Positions 1-7,674 of a stretch of DNA of 64,000 nt are shown in pieces. Position 1 is the first letter of the stretch; each line of letters begins with the position of its first letter. This DNA is from Acidobacteriota bacterium. Its GTDB lineage: Bacteria; Acidobacteriota; Terriglobia; Versatilivoradales; Versatilivoraceae. Where the stretch lies: contig JAPPDF010000042.1 in assembly GCA_028875575.1 (NCBI GenBank), positions 62,001 through 126,000 of the forward strand, in the 5' to 3' direction. A program made the position numbers and the translations under genes. The notes beneath the pieces are model-generated. The model did not search any database. It saw only the letters and a list, made by a program, of their open reading frames with translations, and was not told the origin of the DNA.

Positions 1-377
1 GACCCAAGCGGTTCTTTGGCGCCGCTCGCAACATCGAGGAGGGCGGCAGTCTGACCATCATCGCTACGGCACTGATCGACACGGGAAGCCGCATGGACGA
101 TGTCATCTTCGAGGAGTTCAAGGGAACCGGCAACATGGAGGTTCACCTGGAGCGGAAGCTGGTGGAAAAACGGGTCTTTCCGGCCATCGACATCAACCGC
201 TCCGGTACCCGCAAGGAAGAGTTGCTGATGCCCAAGGATGAACTCAATCGGGTGTGGGTGTTACGAAAGGTGCTCAATCCGCTTTCGGCGGTCGAGACCA
301 TGGAGCTGATGCTGGAACGGCTATCCAAGAGGAGATCGAACAGGGAATTCCTGGCCTCCATGAGCAACGGCGGCTGA
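1..377 (+). CDS. rho: Transcription termination factor Rho, C-terminal part (5' end outside window)
   Basis: Reading from base 3, the partial frame gives the C-terminal part of the RecA-like motor domain of Rho, the hexameric RNA-dependent ATPase that ends transcription. It contains the family stretches [43 protein letters not shown] and [10 protein letters not shown], the last being close to the R-loop and arginine-finger part of Rho. The stop is at 375-377. The walker motifs and the RNA-binding N-terminus lie upstream of the window. The next gene, cmk, converges on it with a 48-base gap. The identification is firm, because these motifs are diagnostic of Rho. Confidence 0.96.
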   Translation, partial: PKRFFGAARNIEEGGSLTIIATALIDTGSRMDDVIFEEFKGTGNMEVHLERKLVEKRVFPAIDINRSGTRKEELLMPKDELNRVWVLRKVLNPLSAVETMELMLERLSKRRSNREFLASMSNGG

Positions 378-425
378 GTCCATCGGCTGGATCCGCAACC
401 CCTCTTCCGCTGTTTCTCCCGACAC

Positions 426-1112
426 TCAATCGCTGCCGGACTTCCCCTCCACGACCTGGACCATCTTGAGGATTTTCTCAACCACCTCGTCGACCGTCTG
501 GTTGGAAGTATCCAGATAGAGCGCGTCGCGGGCTTGTACCAGAGGTGAGTCGGCACGCTCCCGGTCGCGCCGGTCCCGCTGCCGTATTTCCTCGAGAATG
601 CCTTCCAGGTTCAAGGCGCCGGTCTTGTCTCTATTCTGGGCGAATCGCCGCCGGGCACGGGTAGGTTCGGACGCGTCCAGGAATATCTTCAGTTCGGCCT
701 CGGGAAACACCTTGGTTCCGATGTCTCTGCCTTCCATGACCACCCCGCCGCGCCTGCCCAGGTCCTGCTGCGCTCGAACCAGGATCCTGCGCACCCCGGG
801 AATGCTGGACACCCGGGAGGCCGCCTGGCCGACGGCTTCCGTACGAATGGCCTCGGACACGTCCGCCCCGTCCAGAATGACGCGAAGACCATGCGGGCCG
901 GCCCTTAGCTCGATCCGGGCGCGGCTGGCGGCCTCAATGACGGCATCCGGCTGATCCCACGGCAGTCGTTCCCGGGTGACCTTGAGTCCGACGGCGCGGT
1001 ACATGGCCCCGGTGTCGATATACAGGTAACCCAGCCGCTGGGCGACCTTCCGGGCAACCGTACTCTTTCCGGCCCCCGAGGGTCCATCGATGGCAATGCG
1101 AAAGCGAGTCAT
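426..1112 (-). CDS. cmk: Cytidylate kinase (CMP/dCMP kinase)
   Basis: A 228-residue NMP kinase that phosphorylates CMP and dCMP with ATP in the cytoplasm. The P-loop GPSGAGKST is at residues 10-18, DTGAMYR (CMP-binding part) at about 34-40, and EGRDIGT with the following VFPEAELKIFLDA near 125-147, all typical of bacterial Cmk. The length matches the family (about 220-230). I chose the ATG at 1112 because MTRFRIAIDGPSGAGK is the usual Cmk N-terminus; an in-frame start at 1181 would add 23 residues read out of an intergenic repeat. It converges with rho. Confidence 0.95.
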   Translation of the reverse strand: MTRFRIAIDGPSGAGKSTVARKVAQRLGYLYIDTGAMYRAVGLKVTRERLPWDQPDAVIEAASRARIELRAGPHGLRVILDGADVSEAIRTEAVGQAASRVSSIPGVRRILVRAQQDLGRRGGVVMEGRDIGTKVFPEAELKIFLDASEPTRARRRFAQNRDKTGALNLEGILEEIRQRDRRDRERADSPLVQARDALYLDTSNQTVDEVVEKILKMVQVVEGKSGSD

Positions 1113-1139
1113 ATGGGAAGGCGTCGTCTCAGAACGACA

Positions 1140-1198
1140 AGCAGGAAAAAGAGATATCCACGAAGGGACGCGAAGAACCACGAAAGGGCACGAAGAGA
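1140..1198 (+). repeat. CACGAAG-type dispersed repeat, copy 1
   Basis: Starts AAAGAGATATCCACGAAGG and continues as irregular 9-12 base units built on CACGAAG or CGCGAAG. Related copies lie at about 1746-1795, 22196-22255, 31563-31607, 36258-36330 and 53195-53235, always outside genes. Confidence 0.7.
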
Positions 1199-1469
1199 CT
1201 GATTCATGTCAAGGTTCAGGCCCGTTCGACAGGATGGTAAACACTACCGGCGATTCAAGCAAGACCGGCACCCGTCCAGCTTACGCCTACGGGTGCCTGT
1301 TGTCACCGTTTCGCGGCTCCGTCCCTTACAGCTCATAGTCAATCGCGGGGCGCCGCGTATGCCCCCTCCGGCTCGGCTGCGGGCTTCGCTTTCGGGGCGC
1401 CGCGTTGGCCCCCCTCCGGCTCGGCTGCATGCTGCGGCCTGGTCGAAGGGACGCCGCGTTTGCCTCGCC

Positions 1470-1546
1470 GACTCCCCCTCAAGGGGGGAGTGATACCAGA
1501 GCGTTGTTGCAGGCCTCAAGAATCACTCCCCCCTTGAGGGGGAGTC
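1470..1546. repeat. Perfect 24-base inverted repeat (arms 1470-1493 and 1523-1546)
   Basis: The arms are exact reverse complements of each other, with a 29-base spacer. Each arm is itself nearly palindromic, with core CTCCCCCTCAAGGGGGGAG. The right arm and the preceding GTTGTTGCAGGCCTCAA have a diverged copy at about 45282-45321. Transcribed, it would form a very stable hairpin. No T-tract follows, so I do not call it a terminator. Confidence 0.8.
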
Positions 1547-1745
1547 GCAGAAGCCGAGCCGCAGGCGAAGGCTGATGCGGAGGGGGGCATACGCGACGCC
1601 GCAAAGCAGCGCCGAATGGCGAAGGCTGATGGGGTGGGGGGGAAGCGGCCCGGCACCGGGGATCGATGTCAATAGTGTCCCCGAGTTTGGAGATCCGTTT
1701 CCCCCTGTAACTCCCTGCCGCGCTCCCAGACTCTCCTCGCTCCCC

Positions 1746-1795
1746 TTTTTGGCCCCTGGTGGTCCTTCGTGTCACTTCGTGGACAACTCTGTTCC
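1746..1795 (-). repeat. CACGAAG-type dispersed repeat, copy 2
   Basis: On the minus strand this reads AGAGTTGTCCACGAAGTGAC followed by ACGAAGGACCACC. It is the inverted counterpart of copy 1 in the same gap. Confidence 0.7.
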
Positions 1796-1849
1796 GTCTT
1801 TCATCGGCCGCCTCCGCCCGCCGCGACTTCGCCTCCTGGAAAGAGCCGT

Positions 1850-1878
1850 GACGATTCCTCGGGTTTGTGTTGTATGAT
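1850..1878 (+). promoter_or_regulatory. Weak candidate promoter for the SIS-aldolase-F420 operon
   Basis: A -10-like TATGAT lies at 1873-1878, with only a poor -35 (GTGACG) about 19 bases before it. It would give a leader of about 100 bases before the ATG at 1987. It is offered because no better site is visible upstream of the operon. Confidence 0.3.
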
Positions 1879-1986
1879 AGGCGGGGTTCGGGCGCAGCCG
1901 GATGGCGGGACCGTTTCCGGGTGGCGCTGAGCCCCCCTTTTGCCAGGTCCTATCGGTTATCCCTTCAGCCAAACCCAGGGGCATTC

Positions 1987-3351
1987 ATGGCCAAGCTCAA
2001 TCGCCGCGAAATGATTCAAACAGGTGCTTTGCTCGGTGGCGGCGTTGCCGCGGGCCGTTGGCTGGAGGTCCCCGCCGCTGCCCACTCCCGCGGGAGCGAC
2101 TGCCGGTGGCAGCAGGAATACACCTTCGGGCACACCGTGCTTTTCATGGAGGAGTACTACCAGGGCACGCTGGACATCCTGGGTGCCCAGAGCGGAGAGC
2201 TGGATCAGATCGGCGATCTGACCTCCCGCGCCGCCAGCCTCGTCAGGAAGGGGGGCAGGGTGTGGACCTCCATGAACCTGGGACACATGCCCTACTACGA
2301 GCAGAAAGACGACCGCCGCGGTAGTCCCGGCATCATGAAGACCCATTCAACCTCCCTGGGGGCCGAAAAGGATTTCGACCAGATGCAGAAGGGGGACATC
2401 GTCTTTACCAACCGGGCCAACAAGGCCGTGTTGGCTGCCAGAGAGCGGGGCGTCTACGTCGTCTGCGTCACCATCAACTACTGGAACAACGAGTTCAGGC
2501 CTCCGGGCTACAATCACCCGTCTCACGGCTGTCCCGACGGGTTGATGCTCAAGGATGTCTCCAACGAGATCCTCCACAGCCATGTTCCCTACGAGCAGGG
2601 GCTGGTGCATGCTCCGGAAATTCCCGAGTTCGCCATCTGCCCTTCCAGCGGCACCGGCAGCGGCGCGATCCACTGGATGCTGAACGCCGAGATCGCCAAC
2701 AAGCTGGCCCATCCCAATGCCAAGGCAGTGGACAAGAGCGCTCAGTACCTGCGGATCCTGACCGAGCGGGTGCAGCGCACCCGCGGCCATTTCGATCGCA
2801 TTCGGGAGACCACGGCCATTATGGCCGAGCGCGTCCGGGCCGGCGGGCGTTGGTTCGGAAAGAGCATCGAGCATCCGGGGTTCGAGAGTGAATTTCACGT
2901 CGCCTCCGGCATCCGGGTGGTGAATTGGGGGGATTGGGACGCCAACCGGGAAAAGAACGTCATGTTCATCAACGCCATCTCGCCGGCCTATCCGGAAGAG
3001 ATGAAGTTGGCGCTGGAAAAGCAGGTGGAAGGCGCCTACGTGGTAGCCGTCGGACCCGCCTCCACCGACGGCGTGGTTCCTCACGGGCGCCTCATCGACG
3101 TGGCCGACGTCGGATTCGACAACTTTTCTCCCGAGTCCGGGGGGGTAATTGAGATTGCCGGGCAGTCCAAAACCATCTGTCCCACTTCCGGAATCGTGGG
3201 GAACGTCATCCAGCAGATGATCATTGCTCAATGGTGCGACGAGATGGTGCGGCGGGGCTCTGTGCCCTATTTTCTGTTGGGCGTCTACCGGGAGGGCGGC
3301 CGCGAATACAACGCCGCCATGAAACCCTTTTTCGAATTACAGGGGTATTGA
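1987..3351 (+). CDS. Tat-exported SIS-like (sugar isomerase domain) protein, copy 1
   Basis: A 454-residue protein. Residues 1-35 look like a twin-arginine signal (NRREMIQTGALLGGGVAAG, then an Ala-rich c-region), so export to the periplasm is predicted. The N-terminal half (about 45-240) has SIS-like elements: an oxyanion-type KGGRVWTSMNLGHM and KGDIVFTNRANKAV, matching the GD..I..S.SG.S..V position of SIS domains. The C-terminal half ends FDNFSPESG..EI, then CPTSGIVGNVIQQMI, resembling the end of UPF0309-type SIS proteins. The start was chosen at the Tat signal; the frame is open further upstream. It is 59 bases from its paralogue and heads an eleven-gene plus-strand run. The substrate is unknown; export is odd for a fold that normally binds cytoplasmic phosphosugars. 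Confidence 0.75.
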   Translation: MAKLNRREMIQTGALLGGGVAAGRWLEVPAAAHSRGSDCRWQQEYTFGHTVLFMEEYYQGTLDILGAQSGELDQIGDLTSRAASLVRKGGRVWTSMNLGHMPYYEQKDDRRGSPGIMKTHSTSLGAEKDFDQMQKGDIVFTNRANKAVLAARERGVYVVCVTINYWNNEFRPPGYNHPSHGCPDGLMLKDVSNEILHSHVPYEQGLVHAPEIPEFAICPSSGTGSGAIHWMLNAEIANKLAHPNAKAVDKSAQYLRILTERVQRTRGHFDRIRETTAIMAERVRAGGRWFGKSIEHPGFESEFHVASGIRVVNWGDWDANREKNVMFINAISPAYPEEMKLALEKQVEGAYVVAVGPASTDGVVPHGRLIDVADVGFDNFSPESGGVIEIAGQSKTICPTSGIVGNVIQQMIIAQWCDEMVRRGSVPYFLLGVYREGGREYNAAMKPFFELQGY

Positions 3352-3410
3352 CACTGGAGCTTCTCCCCGGCAGCGGGTCAGGAGTGATGAGCATAAATTC
3401 GGAGGCAGGG

Positions 3411-4766
3411 ATGGGTAACAAGATCCACCGCCGTCTGTTTCTGGGAGGAGGCGCCGGGTTGGGCGCCTGGCTGTCGGGTTCCGCCAACCGGCCTGAGCTC
3501 CAGGCTGCCGAAACCGGCAGTAGCGGATGCCTCGAACCGGGAGCCCCGACCTATGGCCATACGGTGCTCTTCATGGAGGAGTACCACCAGGCCACCATGG
3601 AGATGCTGGGTCGCCTCAGCGGCGAGCTCGACCAGGTTGGCGAGCTCACTTCGCGGGCGGCCGCGGTGATCAAGGCGGGAGGAACGGTGTGGACCTCCAT
3701 GGACGACGGCCACATGCCCGGGCCAGAGCAGAAGGCCACCAGACGGGGCAATCCCGGAATTCTCCGCAACCACAATGGATACAAGCCGGCTACATTCGAC
3801 GCGATGCAAAAGGGCGATATGGTCTTCACCAACCAGTGCAATCGCGCCGTGCAGAGAGCCCGGGACCGGGGCGTCCACGTAGTGGCGGTGACCGTGAACT
3901 ACGTGGACAATGAGTTCCGCCCAAAAGGCTTCACCAATCCCAACGAAGACAACCTGATGCTCAAGGATGTCTCCAACGAGATTCTGCACAGCCATGTTCC
4001 CTACTACCAGGGGTTGGTCCATGCGCCCCAGATTCCCGAATTCACCCTGTGCCCCTCCACCACCACCGGCAGTGGGGCGCTTCACTGGATGCTGACCGCC
4101 GAGACCGCCAACAAGGTCTGGACCGGCAGCACCAAATCGGTGGACAAGAGCGCTGAATACCTCCGGGTGCTCACCGAGCGAGTGGATCGGATCAGGCGAC
4201 ACCAACCTCGAATCCGGGAGACTGCCGTCACCATGGCCCGACGCATTCGCCGGGGAGGCCGCTGGTTTGCGCGAAGCCTGGAGCATCCGGGATTCGCCAG
4301 CGAGCTCAGCGGGGTGGCCTCGGGACCGATGATCATAAACTGGGGGGACTGGGAAGCAACCCGGGAACTCAACGTCATGATCATCACCGCCATCTCACCG
4401 GCACACGTCCCGGAAATGCGGCTGGCTCGGGAGAAGCAGATCGAGGGCGCCTACGTGATCGGAGTCGGTCCCGGCTACATGGACGGGGAAGTGCCTCCCG
4501 GTCGGTTGATCGATGTCGCCGACGCCGGCTTTGACAATTTCTCTCCGGAGCGGGAGGGCGTCATTGAAATCGCAGGTCGCAAGGAACGCATTTGCCCGAC
4601 CTCGGGCATTGTGGGCAATGTCATTCAGCAGATGATCTGTGCGCAGTGGACCGATGAAATGGTCCGGCGGGGATCGGTGCCCTACTATTGGATGGGCTTT
4701 TTCCAGAACGGGGGCCGACCCTATGACGATGCTATTCGCCCTCATTTCGAGGCCCAGGGCTACTAG
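3411..4766 (+). CDS. Tat-exported SIS-like (sugar isomerase domain) protein, copy 2
   Basis: A 451-residue paralogue of the preceding gene. It shares TYGHTVLFMEEY, TVWTSMDDGHMP, KGDMVFTNQCNRAV, LMLKDVSNEILHSHVPY and CPTSGIVGNVIQQMI. The N-terminus NKIHRRLFLGGGAGLGAWL is again Tat-like. GGAGGCAGGG sits directly before the ATG at 3411, which decided the start; an earlier ATG at 3387 is possible. Its TAG stop is formed inside a 25-base palindrome (4763-4787) matching the ends of the MITE-like element at 9967. Two copies side by side suggest tandem duplication followed by divergence, perhaps forming a heteromer. Function is not established. Confidence 0.75.
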   Translation: MGNKIHRRLFLGGGAGLGAWLSGSANRPELQAAETGSSGCLEPGAPTYGHTVLFMEEYHQATMEMLGRLSGELDQVGELTSRAAAVIKAGGTVWTSMDDGHMPGPEQKATRRGNPGILRNHNGYKPATFDAMQKGDMVFTNQCNRAVQRARDRGVHVVAVTVNYVDNEFRPKGFTNPNEDNLMLKDVSNEILHSHVPYYQGLVHAPQIPEFTLCPSTTTGSGALHWMLTAETANKVWTGSTKSVDKSAEYLRVLTERVDRIRRHQPRIRETAVTMARRIRRGGRWFARSLEHPGFASELSGVASGPMIINWGDWEATRELNVMIITAISPAHVPEMRLAREKQIEGAYVIGVGPGYMDGEVPPGRLIDVADAGFDNFSPEREGVIEIAGRKERICPTSGIVGNVIQQMICAQWTDEMVRRGSVPYYWMGFFQNGGRPYDDAIRPHFEAQGY

Positions 4767-4787
4767 TGTCCTGTAACAGAACACTAG
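4763..4787. repeat. Solo 25-base palindrome of the CTAGTGTYCTGTWACAG family
   Basis: A near-perfect palindrome beginning CTAGTGTCCTGTAACAG and ending ACACTAG. Its first half matches both ends of the element at 9967-10239. The TAG at 4764-4766 is the stop codon of the second SIS gene. It may be a minimal element or an excision scar. Confidence 0.75.
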
Positions 4788-4815
4788 CCCGCTCTCTCCC
4801 TGAAAGGAATCCACC

Positions 4816-5550
4816 ATCACACCCGAGGAAATCAGACAGGCGCGGATTGACCTGACCGCCGCCCTCCGCTGGGCTGCACGTCTGGGGCTGAGCGAGGGGA
4901 TCTGCAACCACTTCAGCCTGGCGGTTTCGAACGACGGGCACCAGTTTCTGGTCAATCCCATGGGCTTCCACTGGAGCGAGCTGTCCGCCAGCGACCTGGT
5001 CCTGGCCGACAAGGACCGCCGCATCCTTGAGGGCAGCAACTCCGTGGAAGATTCGGCCTTCTTCATTCACTCCCGCATACACATGGCCAAGCCCCGGGCT
5101 CGCTGCGTGCTGCACACCCACATGCCCTACGCCACCGCCATCTGTCTGCTGCAGCAAGGCAGGCTTCTGATGGCCTCGCAAAATGCCCTCCGCTTCTACG
5201 GGCGGGTAGCCTATATCGACGAGTATCGCGGGTTGGCCTTTGAAAGCGCGGAGGGGGACCGCCTGGCCGCGGCCATGGGCGACCACGATGTGGCCTTTCT
5301 GGGCGCCCACGGGGTGATTGTGACCGGGCCCACGGTTTGGGACGCCTTCGACGACCTCTACTATCTGGAACGGGCCTGCGAGTCCCAGTTCATTGTTCAA
5401 TCTTCCGGACAGCGACTCCGGGAAATTCCGGAGTCCACCGTCAAGGAAGTGGCTCCCGTGATGCAGGGGGGTCTGGCGACCATGCGGAGCCTGCACTTCC
5501 AGGCCATCCGGCGCATCCTGGACCGGGAAGAACCGGAGTATGCGAGATAG
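4816..5550 (+). CDS. Class II aldolase/adducin family protein, apparent ATC start
   Basis: A 244-residue zinc-dependent aldolase or dehydratase-fold protein (fuculose-phosphate aldolase/adducin family), cytoplasmic. Zinc ligands are visible in VLHTHMPYATA (HxH) and GAHGVIVTG; the N-terminal ICNHFSLAV and NPMGFHWSEL match the substrate-phosphate region of the family. No ATG, GTG or TTG exists in frame between the TGA at 4801 and an ATG at 4960, yet codons from 4816 (ITPEEIRQARIDLTAALRWA) are clearly the native N-terminus. AAAGGA at 4803-4808 is correctly spaced from ATC at 4816. I therefore annotate an ATC start; an ATG-to-ATC sequencing or assembly error is the alternative. It lies 17 bases before the MBL gene. 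Confidence 0.85.
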   Translation: MTPEEIRQARIDLTAALRWAARLGLSEGICNHFSLAVSNDGHQFLVNPMGFHWSELSASDLVLADKDRRILEGSNSVEDSAFFIHSRIHMAKPRARCVLHTHMPYATAICLLQQGRLLMASQNALRFYGRVAYIDEYRGLAFESAEGDRLAAAMGDHDVAFLGAHGVIVTGPTVWDAFDDLYYLERACESQFIVQSSGQRLREIPESTVKEVAPVMQGGLATMRSLHFQAIRRILDREEPEYAR

Positions 5551-5567
5551 CATCAGGAGGCTGATTC

Positions 5568-6311
5568 ATGAAGGTGACTGAGACGGTTTTCCTGGTGGGT
5601 GGAGGCGAGACCGAGACGGTCTTTACCGACCGCATGGATTGCAATGTCTACCTCATGCGGGCCGGGGACCTCTACCTGCTGATCGATGCCGGGGGCGGGA
5701 TGGGCGCCGACCAGGTCGTGGAGAATATCCGCGGGCACGGCGTGGACCCCGCCCGGGTGGAATGGTTGCTGCTTACCCACGCTCACGGAGACCATGCCGC
5801 CGGAGCCGCGCCCCTGAAGCAACGGCTGCCCAACCTGAAAGTGGCCCTCTCGGCGGAAGCCGCCGGCTGGCTGCGCAGCGGCGACGAAAAGGCCATCAAC
5901 CTGGACAAGGGACGCTCCACCGGAATGTATCCCCCCGAGTTCCAGTTTCTGCCCTGCCCGGTGGACCTGGAGCTTCACGACAACCAGGAAGTGGAACTGG
6001 GCGGCAAGGTCTTCCGGGTGGTGGCGACTCCCGGCCACTGCGCGGGCCATATGTCCTTCCTGGTGGAGGATGGGGGCAAGCGTGCCCTCTTCGCCGGCGA
6101 CGCCATCTTTCCCGAAGGCAAGATCCTTCTGCAGAACATCGGGGACTGCGACCTTCACCAATCGATGAGGAGCGTGGAGCGGCTGGCCCGGCTCCGTCCC
6201 GACCATCTGTTTGCGGGACATCGGCCGCCGGTCGTGGACGATGCGGCCGCCCATTTCAAGCCCGCCACCGACCGGATCGAGGCGCTGGTCCCGCCCTGGA
6301 ACCTCTTCTAG
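5568..6311 (+). CDS. MBL-fold metallo-hydrolase
   Basis: A 247-residue metallo-beta-lactamase-fold hydrolase of the glyoxalase II-like type. The dinuclear metal motif is LLTHAHGDHAAGA (HxHxDH) near residue 68-80. A second histidine lies in ATPGHCAGHMSFL near 155 and the bridging Asp in LFAGDAIF near 177; a late FAGHRPP supplies the last His. CAGGAGG precedes the ATG at 5568 with good spacing. It sits tightly between the aldolase and the class V aminotransferase, so it probably cleaves a thioester or lactone-like intermediate of that pathway. The substrate cannot be read from sequence. Confidence 0.88.
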   Translation: MKVTETVFLVGGGETETVFTDRMDCNVYLMRAGDLYLLIDAGGGMGADQVVENIRGHGVDPARVEWLLLTHAHGDHAAGAAPLKQRLPNLKVALSAEAAGWLRSGDEKAINLDKGRSTGMYPPEFQFLPCPVDLELHDNQEVELGGKVFRVVATPGHCAGHMSFLVEDGGKRALFAGDAIFPEGKILLQNIGDCDLHQSMRSVERLARLRPDHLFAGHRPPVVDDAAAHFKPATDRIEALVPPWNLF

Positions 6312-6333
6312 AAAGCCGACCGCATCCCGGTCC

Positions 6334-7629
6334 ATGCCAATGGCCCGGGCCAACCTGGAGATCTGCCCCTTGCTTGACCTGGATTCGATCCGAGAACAAT
6401 TCCCATCGCTGGAACGCACCGTAAACAACCACCCGGCCGTCTTTTTCGATGGCCCGGGTGGGACCCAGATTCCCCGGCAGGTCATGGATGCCGTAGCTCA
6501 CTACTACATGGCCATGAACTGCAACATCGAGGGAACCTTCGTCACCAGCGAGGACACCGACCGCATGCTGATAGAAGCCGACCAGGCCATGGTCGATTTC
6601 CTCAACGCCCGCTCCATCGATGAAATAGCCTTCGGTCTGAACATGACCACCCACACCTACAACGTGAGCCGGGCCATCGGCAAGACGCTGCAGCCCGGCG
6701 ACGAACTGGTGGTGACCGTGCTGGACCACGAAGCCAACGTCTCTCCCTGGCAGGCCCTGGAGGAGCACGGCGCCAAGGTGCACTGCATCGACATCCACCC
6801 GGAGGATTGCACCCTCGACATGGAAGAGCTGGAGTCGAAGCTCAACTCGAGGACCAAGGTGGTGGCGATCGGCTACGCCTCCAACGCGGTCGGCACCGTC
6901 AACCCGGTGGGGGAAGTGATCGAGAAAGCGCACCAGGTTGGAGCGCTGGTCTACGTGGACGCTGTGCATTACGCTCCGCACGGACCGATCGACGTGCAGG
7001 CACTGGACTGCGATCTGATGGCCCTCTCGGTCTACAAGTTTTTCGGTCCCCACGTGGGTGTACTCTACGGCAAACAGGAAGTGCTGGAGCGGCTTCCGGC
7101 CTACAAGATCAGGCCGGCCAAGCCTCGCTTCGAAATCGGCACTCAGAATCACGAAGGGATCGCCGGGAGCCTGGCCGCCGTCGAATACCTGGCAGAACTG
7201 GGCCGCCAGCAGGGCGGCGCCTACCGGGACCGTTACCCACAGCTTGAGGGCAGGCGCTTGCACGTGAAGACCTGCCTGTCCGCCATCGAGAGCTATGAGC
7301 GCCCCCTGTTCCAACGGTTGCTGGACGGCCTGGAGCAGATCAAGGGTTTGAAGATGTGGGGTGTCACCGACCGCAACCGGCTCCACTGCCGCACACCCAC
7401 GGCGGCCTTTACGGTTCCGGGATTTTCTCCCCGGGAGATCACCGCCGAGATGGGCAAGAAGGGATTTTTCCTTTGGGAAGGGGACTTCTACGCCCAGGCA
7501 CTGATCGAACGGCTGGGGTTGTTCGACTCCGGCGGGGTCGTGCGGTTGGGGCTGGTGCATTACAATACGGCCGAGGAAGTCGACCGTTGTCTATCCGCGT
7601 TGGAGGCGGTGGTTCTGGCGCGGTCCTGA
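6334..7629 (+). CDS. PLP-dependent aminotransferase class V fold (VC1184-type cysteine desulfurase-like)
   Basis: A 431-residue PLP enzyme. Landmarks are FFDGPGGTQIPRQVMDA at the N-terminus, GLNMTTHTYNVSRA (cofactor phosphate region), LDHEANVSPW (His stacking on PLP), YVDAVHYAPHGPIDV (Asp to the pyridine N) and ALSVYKFFGPHVGVLYG with the Schiff-base lysine. These match the TIGR01976/VC1184 subfamily rather than IscS or SufS, and I see no active-site cysteine loop of a true desulfurase. Start at ATG 6334 (or ATG 6340); no strong ribosome site, consistent with coupling to the upstream gene 22 bases away. Likely an aminotransferase or C-N/C-S lyase of this operon. Confidence 0.85.
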   Translation: MPMARANLEICPLLDLDSIREQFPSLERTVNNHPAVFFDGPGGTQIPRQVMDAVAHYYMAMNCNIEGTFVTSEDTDRMLIEADQAMVDFLNARSIDEIAFGLNMTTHTYNVSRAIGKTLQPGDELVVTVLDHEANVSPWQALEEHGAKVHCIDIHPEDCTLDMEELESKLNSRTKVVAIGYASNAVGTVNPVGEVIEKAHQVGALVYVDAVHYAPHGPIDVQALDCDLMALSVYKFFGPHVGVLYGKQEVLERLPAYKIRPAKPRFEIGTQNHEGIAGSLAAVEYLAELGRQQGGAYRDRYPQLEGRRLHVKTCLSAIESYERPLFQRLLDGLEQIKGLKMWGVTDRNRLHCRTPTAAFTVPGFSPREITAEMGKKGFFLWEGDFYAQALIERLGLFDSGGVVRLGLVHYNTAEEVDRCLSALEAVVLARS

Positions 7630-7674
7630 CGCCGAACGCGTCCGAGAGAGACACGCTGAAAGGAGCGTTTCATC

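Larger units (their letters stand above)
1113..1986. other. Gene-free repeat-rich interval between cmk and the SIS operon
   Basis: No open frame here looks like a protein. The interval holds two CACGAAG-type repeats in opposite orientation (about 1140-1198 and 1746-1795). It also has a degenerate direct repeat of the type CCCCCTCCGGCTCGGCTGC (around 1364-1382 and 1416-1434), and a perfect 24-base inverted repeat (1470-1493 with 1523-1546). The segment looks like an accumulation site for small dispersed elements. A weak promoter for the downstream operon sits at its right end. Confidence 0.7.

Noticed and set aside
1140-1198. CACGAAG units as a CRISPR-like array
   Set aside because: Units are 9-12 bases, irregular and without spacers of constant length. 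There is no leader and no cas gene in the window.
1470-1546. Strong inverted repeat as a Rho-independent terminator
   Set aside because: No T-tract follows either arm, and it is not placed behind a gene end.
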